Assembly (NCBI GenBank): GCA_003427395.1 | Contig: BFEA01000001.1 | Span: forward strand, 4,398,252-4,462,251 | Reading direction: 5' to 3' | Length of the DNA stretch: 64,000 nucleotides | DNA from: Chara braunii | Lineage: Eukaryota > Streptophyta > Charophyceae > Charales > Characeae | Part shown: in pieces, positions 57,483 through 64,000 of the stretch | Numbering within the stretch: the stretch's first letter is position 1 | How the letters are laid out: each line of letters starts with the position of its first letter | Notes under the pieces: generated by a model | The model's database searches: none | Seen by the model: the letters and a program-made list of their open reading frames with translations, nothing else | Told to the model about the DNA's origin: nothing | Translations under genes and position numbers: made by a program

Positions 57483-58425
57483 GATGACGTGAGGATATCA
57501 GAGTAGCGTGAAGGGACCGAGGGGTGAGGGTCCGACGGGGCTATCCCCCTTGGTTTTGCCGTAGACGGCGTCAAGACGGTACTAGCGGTTCCTTTTTCTC
57601 GTTCATCGTATTCTGACGATTAAGGGTCTAAATATATTTATTATTTATTGACGTATTATTATTATTTTGCTTTGACGTTCCTTGGCTCAGACGCGACGCT
57701 GGGTTTGGAGGCCATCACGACGGTCGAGGACCTCAAGCGGGCGCCTCCTTTGGTTGACCGGCGGATTCCTGTATGTTCGGGGTGCTAGCGGAATTCCTCT
57801 TTTTCACCTGATTTGAAGGGCGGACCGGAGAGGTCAATGCACGGAGAGTGGCGGGGTCCGTGGTCGTGGTTTCCCTCGCTTCCCACTTTGAGAATGTCGG
57901 TGGCCTAAAGTAGAAGGGAAACAGAGAACATTCTGAGCAGACTTGTGAGTCTGCACTTTGAGGGTGGTAGGGGTCGTCACGGGGCGCGGTCTGTCACCCG
58001 CTGTTTGTCGTGGGAGGCTTGGGTGTGAGTACGCTCGTTGGAGCTCGAAAGATGGTGGAGCGTGCCCGGGCGTAGTGGCTCGACAGCGGTCCAGGGCGCT
58101 GTCGGGAGACTGCAGCCGCGTCGTGGCAAGCTGTGGACCGCGGGGAACCCTTTTCCACCCTGGCCCCCAAAGTTTTCATTTAAATATTGGCAATCACCAG
58201 GCCCCACGTTGCAGGGTCCGCAATAGGTCCTCGCCCCTAGCTCTGTTCGCTGCTAAGAGAATGCGTGAGTGTGACCGCTTGGACCGAAAATGGGTGGGAA
58301 ACCCTGCTTGGGTAGACGCTGCAGAAAGGGAACTCCTTGTGGAGATCCGCGGTGGTACTGCTGCACACCGGTCGTCGGCTGGTATAGGGGCGAAAGACTA
58401 CTCGGCCCGTCCAGTGGCGGACGTT

Positions 58426-58680
58426 AAGGTAGCATATGACTGAACGGATCATCTTAGCTCGAGGTTAAGCCTGCACAGTGTTTGTCTTCGTCATCATTCT
58501 CCTCTATCTCCGCTCGCACATACCACGACTACCTGTCCGGGTCCTGTTCCCCCTTCATCGCTGCCTTTACTCTATATTGTCCGCCAGCCCGTTCGTTCCC
58601 TCGTCTCGTTCGTGCCCGTTATCGCTGTCATCATAGCGCTTGGTCACGCAGCCGAGTTGTAGACCTTCTCACTAACTCCT
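58426..58680. other. Inverted internal segment of L copy 3
   Basis: 'ggtagcatatgactgaacgg' and 'agctcgaggttaagcctgca' appear here as reverse complements of copy 2 (48250-48300), while sequence after 'ctgcagataatta' resumes collinearity. The rest of the segment matches 44260-44400 of copy 1 in plus orientation, again inverted relative to L. Confidence 0.6.
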
Positions 58681-59144
58681 GCAGATAATTATATATAACT
58701 TGAATACTTAAACAGTTCAGGACGACTAGGATGGACAACCTAGTCATATGCCCAAGGAGGAGAAAAGTTGTAGTGCCCTCTGTTTGTGCATACTCAATGG
58801 TTGAGCTAGACATTGTTCCATAAGTTTGGGTGGTTTAGTTTTACGCCTTATGTAAGCTGGGTATAAAGGGATAAATCTTTGAAAGACTACGAACTATTGT
58901 TTGACAAGATTAGTTTTGTGCTGGTGAGAGCACTTACGTTTGTGGTTTGGCCTTGCATGTGATTGAGGGAGATCACTACTTAGTTTGAGTTTTCAGTTGA
59001 CATGTAGTTGCTTTAGATGTTCGCCAAGTGCTATAGTCATAGTAATTAGTTGAATTCCTGCATTTTCTAAGCTAAGTTTATTTTACTTAGGTCAATTTCC
59101 GCATTTTCAAGGATCATTTATTATACTTGGCTATGTATAAATAT

Positions 59145-59680
59145 TGGTAAGCTACTTTCTCTACGGGAAGCGCTGCCGAAATTTCTACAAAACCAAGGAG
59201 TTAGTCATATTTTGACTTTTCAAAGTTCAACTTGTCTAAATTTTATGTATGACTTAGTAAAAATATGACAAATCTCCTTTTCTAAGAGGAGTGCTGCCCA
59301 AATTTTTGCTGAATCGGAGAGTTTGACAATATTGAATTTTGGGAAGTCAAAGTTATTTCTAAACTTGAACTTAGCTTTGTATAAATTTTGGAAAGCTACT
59401 TTCTCTACGGGAAGCGCTGTCAAAATTTCTACAAAACTAAGGAGTTAGTTAAAATTTTGGCTTGGTTGAACTCAAGTTTTACTTTAAGTTCTTATCCGAC
59501 TCAGTATAAATATAAGAAGTCTACTTTTCTAAAGGAGATTCTGCCCAAACTTTTACTAATCCACAGAGTTAGACAAAACCTGACTTTTCAGAGTTAGATG
59601 TTGTTTTAGTTTTCATATTTCAGTTAACATAAATTCTGAAAAGGACACTTTTCCTACGGGAAGCGCTGCCAAAATTTCTT
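59145..59680 (+). repeat. Five-unit array of about 122 bp in L copy 3
   Basis: Landmarks at 59161 (A), 59282 (B), 59405 (A), 59529 (B), 59653 (A), spacing 121-124 bp. Same number and alternation as copy 1. Confidence 0.87.
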
Positions 59681-61428
59681 TAGTTTAGTGGATTTGGATT
59701 ATATTTTGACAGCTGGCGATTTTGAAGATCCACTCTGTATAAAAGAGATGCGGTCAGGATCTACCTTTTCTTTAGGTATCTGCTTAAGGATAAATTTAGG
59801 GTCAGTCAATTAGAACGATTTTTTAGTGAGATCGTGATATGAAGATTATTCTTCATGGACTTATAGGTTTAACGTGGGGATTGGTTTGTCTTGTGTTACA
59901 GGTCCTCTTGATCGTTTGATTCAAGATTTGGGCTAGATTCAGCTTGATCCTACACCGACCATCTTCTGTTAGCACTGATAACAGGTCGGTTGTCGATTCG
60001 TCGGTCTACGACTTAACTCCAATTCAGTCTCAATACCTAACCTAAAAGGCTTTAGCCCTGATGGTATCTATTGTTTGTTAAGATTTTCACCCGGACTTTT
60101 ATTGAATGACCATTTAACAAAGGTACTGAGTATTTATTTTTGGAAGGTTGGACAAAGGTTGGGGCTTGCATGACTAAAGCAAGGGGTATGAGTATAGAGA
60201 AGGGTTGAAGTTGACCCTGTGTAGTATGTGGACTTTTTGTTGATTCTTTGATGTGATTGCATGTATGTTTTGTGATTTGAAACTTCGAAATTGACCGCAT
60301 GTGTTCACATCCATATATATATATATGGTTGAGAGGAGTCCCCACTGTGATTGTGAGAAGTGACCGTCACATTTTGTCCCCTTCTAAAATGTATGCGTAC
60401 GTACCGATGTTTGAGCGTTCGCGTGGCCTAAAGGGCCCATGCTTAAGGGTTCAATTGGGGATGAGACTGAGAGAGGGAAGAAAACTTCCTTCCCTTATCG
60501 TCTTGCTTTGTATATTTTTTTGGTCGGACGTTGGTCCTGAGCCTGCATTCGAGGTCCTTGTCCAGGACGTCCCAGATCGTAGACTCTACGAGGAAGGGAT
60601 CACCCCTCGTGCATAGCCTATTTGCCCTGCCCACCGGGACACTCGACCTAAGAGTCGGAGATGCCGCGGGGGTTGCACGACTATTTCTTCAGCCGTGCAA
60701 TATCGTGAAGGGCTCGACCTTACGATTTTTGGACATAGACACTTGAGTGTCGTAAACGGTACTCGGATCCACGAGGGACCGCTTGATTATAGGCACGATA
60801 TAGTACGCCATCATTGCGACTGCTTGCATATTCATGCATTGCTAGTCCATATGGGACGACTTTGCGTCAACCCAATTTTATACTAAGTTTTCTCGCACGT
60901 CGCCTATCCGATTTCCGCGTCAGAAGGTTATGGGATGGCTACTGAAGAAACTAAGAGTGTTTTGTTGTGTTGTGTGTTTTGTGTCATTTTGTGTGTGTGT
61001 GTGTGTGTTTTATATTTTATATTATTAATTGTTGTGGTGTAACACGTGGTAAGTGAGATACATCCTAGTCGACCGATGATAAGTCGTGCTTGGGACTTCA
61101 GCCCCCCCAGTGCGTCGGTTCGCGTGCGGGTCTGATAAAGGTGTGAGACCTCGCGTACCCCCTATGTTACAACGAACTAGAAACGCCCACCTCTGCGATT
61201 GCAACTGATTAGCTTTCGTACCGTTGACTGGTAGCTCGGTGACGATACGCCCACCGAAGGGAGGTGACAACTCCCGTAAGGTGGAGGTAAGTCGTGTCTC
61301 ACGTTGGTCCTATCCTGTTGTAGGGGCTCGCAAGAGGTATGGCTGACACACTCGGCTGGAGCGGCCTGCGGAGGCTTCATGTGTATCGCAACGAGGATTA
61401 GACCAGCTCCTGCATGACGAGGCCGGGA

Positions 61429-62786
61429 CACAAGCGGTTATCAAGTAGTCAAAAATTCAGGAATGAAAATTTTGAAGTAAGAGTTTTGGGCAGTCTGAAA
61501 ATCGTGAATGGTCCTGAAGTGGTGAAAGGTCCGAAGACCCTGAAAACCACATGTTTAGGCAGGCTGCATCCTGAAGTGGTGAAGGGTGTCCTGAAGTGGT
61601 CAAGTGAGAGTTTTCGGCAGTCTGAAAATCCTGAATGGTCCTGAAGTGGTGCAAGGTTCGAAGACCATGAAAACCACTCTTCACCATTTGAGGATGCAGC
61701 CTACCTAAACAAGTGGTTTTCAGGGTCTTCGAAGCTTTCACCACTTCAGGACCATTCAGGATTTTCAGACCTGAATGGTCCTGAAGTGGTGAAAGGTCCG
61801 AAGACCCTGAAAACCACCTGTTTAGGCAGGTTGCATCCTCAAGTGGTGAAGGGTGTTCTGAAGTGGTGATGAAAAATACGACTGTTGTTAACCTTCTCTC
61901 GGCTGGGAGGGCCCCGCCCTGCGTGGTGCGGGACCGATGCGCTCGACACCGCCCATAAATTGCAGTCCCAGACGGATTCCCCACCCCTTTACCCCCCCTC
62001 TCTTAATCCTGCCAGCTTCCCAACTACAATCACAACCAGTATGTGCCCAACGACCACCACGCTGCTTGACACAATACGACAAAAGTCAAGGGCGGTAAAC
62101 GCAGCCCCTACGGGCTGCGAAATGCGACTGGTATAGTGCAGCTTCCTGGCTACGAACAAAGCGGGTTGCTCTAAGGGATGGACCCCACTGCTCGGCGACT
62201 GAAAATAGTGGTTGGCCATAAAAAGCGGTAGAAAGACGAGAGAAAGTTAACAACAGTCGTATTTTTCATCACGACTTCAGGATACCCTTCACAACTTCAG
62301 GATGCAGTCTGCCTAAATAGGTGGTTTTCAGGGTCCTTGGACCTTTTACCACTTCAGGACACCCTTCACCACTTCAGGATGCAGCCTGCCTAAACAAGTG
62401 GTTTTCAGGGTCTTCGGACCTTTCACCACTTTAGGACCATTCAGGTCTGAAAATCCTGAATGGTCTTAAAGTGGTGAAAGCTCCGAAGACCCTGAAAACC
62501 ACCTGTTTAGGCAGGCTGCATCCTGAAGTGGTGAAGGGTGGTTTTCATGGTCTTCGGACCTTTCACCACTTCAGGACCATTCATGATTTTTAGACTGCCA
62601 AAAACTCTCACTTGACCACTTCAGGACACCCTTCACCACTTCAGGATGCAGCCTGCCTAAACAGGTGGTTTTCAACGTTTTCGGACCTTTCAACACTTCA
62701 GGACCATTTAGGATTTTCAAACTGCCCAAAACTCTTACTTCATAATTTTCATTCCTGAATTTTCAGCTACCCGATAACCGCTTGTG
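61429..62786. mobile_element. Fold-back DNA element, 1.36 kb, with GGA flanks
   Basis: The ends are CACAAGCGGTTATC and its reverse complement. GGA at 61426-61428 and 62787-62789 is a possible 3-bp target duplication, as in CACTA-type elements. Arms of about 470-520 bp are inverted and made of 'cctgaagtggtgaaaggtcc' and 'tttaggcaggctgcatcctg' subrepeats in both directions. The arms end at an inner inverted pair (61868-61903 / 62235-62270). The roughly 330-bp centre begins with the terminal sequence of repeat L. No transposase. Confidence 0.72.
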
Positions 62787-63052
62787 GGAAAGACGGCGGA
62801 AAGACTTTGGCGGGTTTCCGTGGGACCCCGCCAGCAAAGTATTTCCAAAGCTCTGGAAACAGCAAAACATAACCAAAAAGGAAAAGTCGGAGGGTTTCCC
62901 TCTCGAAAAGGAAAGTTGGGATGGAATTGCGGTGCACAAAATTCGTCCATCCCTGGACGAGGATATGTCCGTGTGCGACACTGCGTGGCAGTGTATGATG
63001 TGTGGCGTCAAATAGGTGGCGGGGTACTTCGGTCACCTGTCCCCGGTGTCAG
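62787..63052. other. Short unassigned stretch between fold-back element and L copy 4
   Basis: A 77-codon open frame (62782-63015) begins inside the fold-back terminus and has no recognised domain. A weak inverted 'gcgggtttcc...ccccgcc' is present. Confidence 0.35.
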
Positions 63053-64000
63053 TGCGAATACCCTTACAAGGGTATCCGCCCTGGTTTTTGCAAGTGACAG
63101 AAAATAGTTTGGTTTAGAGTTTAAGTGTTCCGCGCGAGGCACGGCTGCGTCTGTATGGTTATGATGGCCGGATGGTTGACTAGAACAAAGAGTGTGTGGG
63201 CGCGCAGGTTTGAGGCACGCGTGATTCCGTTTCTATCGTTGGTTATAAAGCCGGCGCGGGCGCCAGACGGTTTGTTTCTATTTTTAATCTTTATTTTTAT
63301 TTTTGTTTATTCTTGATTAAACTAGGATTTAAGGGTATTTTTCTTTTGTTGGTACGTTTGATTGAGTTACGCGTGCGCACGGAGGACGACCTCGACGGTG
63401 GCGACAAAGGCGACAGTGTGACTGCAGTAGGTCTTGGCACGCAGAGTGGCGAGAGTGGCGGCCGTGGTACAGCTTGGTAAGTCGGCGCAGACGTCGGGCG
63501 GCCGCGTGCACGGCTGTAGGCTGAGATGAGGCTCAGACTAATTTTCCTGGCCCTGAGCGCAGCACCGTACTGTCTTATATGGCACTCCGCGGATATTAGT
63601 CTCAGGCTTGGGCTTAGCCCTATAAGTTACGACACTGGGTTGACGATACAAAGGTCCGGGGATCGAGGCCAGCGGGGCGTCGGCGCAACGGCAACAGAGC
63701 AGCGTGGAGCGAAGCCTGAGGGGTTGAGGGCCCGACGGGGCTATCCCCCTCGGTTTTATCAGGGGGCACAGCGGCGGGCCCAATCGAGGTGCCAGCAGTC
63801 CAGCCGGGTCCCCCGACAATCTGTGTTACTTTGCCTTCTCTATTTTGATTTCACATATTAACTTGTTTTATTTCTTTTTTTTTTGTTTTCATTATTACCG
63901 TTACCGCGGCCCGTTTCGGGATGCAAAGCTGTGGGTGGTGCGGGACCCGGGAACCTGGCTCAGCGGGCACACCATTGAGCTGTGGAAATGCAGACCTGGG
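63053..64000 (+). repeat. Long repeat L, copy 4 (cut by window end)
   Basis: Starts TGCGAATACCCTTACAAGGG like copy 3 and follows it through the 'gtgtgtgggcg.gcaggttt' block, the tRNA-like string and 'cgacggggctatccccct' to the end of the window. Confidence 0.78.

Larger units (their letters stand above)
57035..61428 (+). repeat. Long repeat L, copy 3
   Basis: It starts TGCGAATACCCTTACAAGGG, with an internal ATACCC...GGGTAT palindrome, and is collinear with copy 1 (reverse) and copy 2. It contains the tRNA-like string (57420-57482), an inverted internal segment (about 58426-58680), the five-unit array, (AT)n near 60307-60325 and (GT)n near 60990-61008. It is interrupted 40-50 bp before its expected end by the fold-back element. 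The terminal GATGCGCTCGACA appears inside that element at about 61936-61948. Confidence 0.78.

Noticed and set aside
61429-62786. MULE (Mutator-like) element because of long inverted arms
   Set aside because: No 8-10 bp target duplication is present; the only flanking match is GGA (3 bp).
62782-63015. 77-codon open frame after the fold-back element
   Set aside because: It starts inside the transposon terminus and has no domain; probably chance.
1-64000. A novel defence, toxin or metabolic gene system
   Set aside because: All recognisable proteins are retroelement gag/pol or LINE proteins. No operon-like or host gene cluster is visible on either strand.

Overview
The window reads as repeat-dominated nuclear DNA of a plant-lineage eukaryote. 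I recognise no host protein gene, true tRNA, rRNA, CRISPR or bacterial feature. The evidence for the lineage is: Ty3/gypsy chromovirus-type elements with a C-terminal chromodomain, primer-binding sites like those for plant initiator tRNA-Met, a tRNA-derived SINE family, a LINE, long CT/GA/TAG microsatellites, and CAG-to-TAG decay that fits CHG methylation. The overall style resembles a large charophyte-alga genome such as Chara, but that identification is an inference and was not tested. A retained Nextera junction adapter, seven single Ns and two long N gaps show a short-read draft scaffold.

Region 1-30.2 kb is a set of (+)-strand gypsy elements. Element A (1-6490) is cut by the window edge. 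Element C (9139-30118) has 1.2-1.6 kb LTRs and a 5-bp GTCCG target duplication, and it interrupts a tRNA-derived SINE. Element B (13438-22602), a sister of A, sits inside C's leader with an ATTC duplication. A 1.2 kb TTAA-flanked element sits inside B's gag. This makes a four-level nest, and two levels are supported by empty sites elsewhere in the window (1328-1331 and 7560-7615). In A, B and C, pol lies in the -1 frame relative to the gag zinc knuckle. All three carry stops and frameshifts, so they are dead as written.

Region 30.2-36.7 kb holds SINE copies, tandem duplications, hairpins, microsatellites and an assembly-suspect patch (gap at 34852-35281, adapter at 35475-35512).

Region 36.7-64 kb holds a degraded LINE (ORF1 with a CCHC knuckle; ORF2 endonuclease) split by an inverted copy of a long repeat that I call L. 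L occurs four times (37999-45766 minus; 47860-50832 plus; 57035-61428 plus; 63053 to window end plus). It has TG...CA-like ends and a five-unit array of about 122 bp with alternating unit types. Between the second and third copies lies a decayed gag with a zinc knuckle (element D), so L may be the very long LTR of D. A 1.36 kb fold-back element at 61429-62786 lies at the end of the third L copy and contains L terminal sequence in its loop.

The most unusual material is repeat L with its conserved array, the TTAA element family and the nested insertion record. Nothing in the window supports a new enzymatic or defence system.
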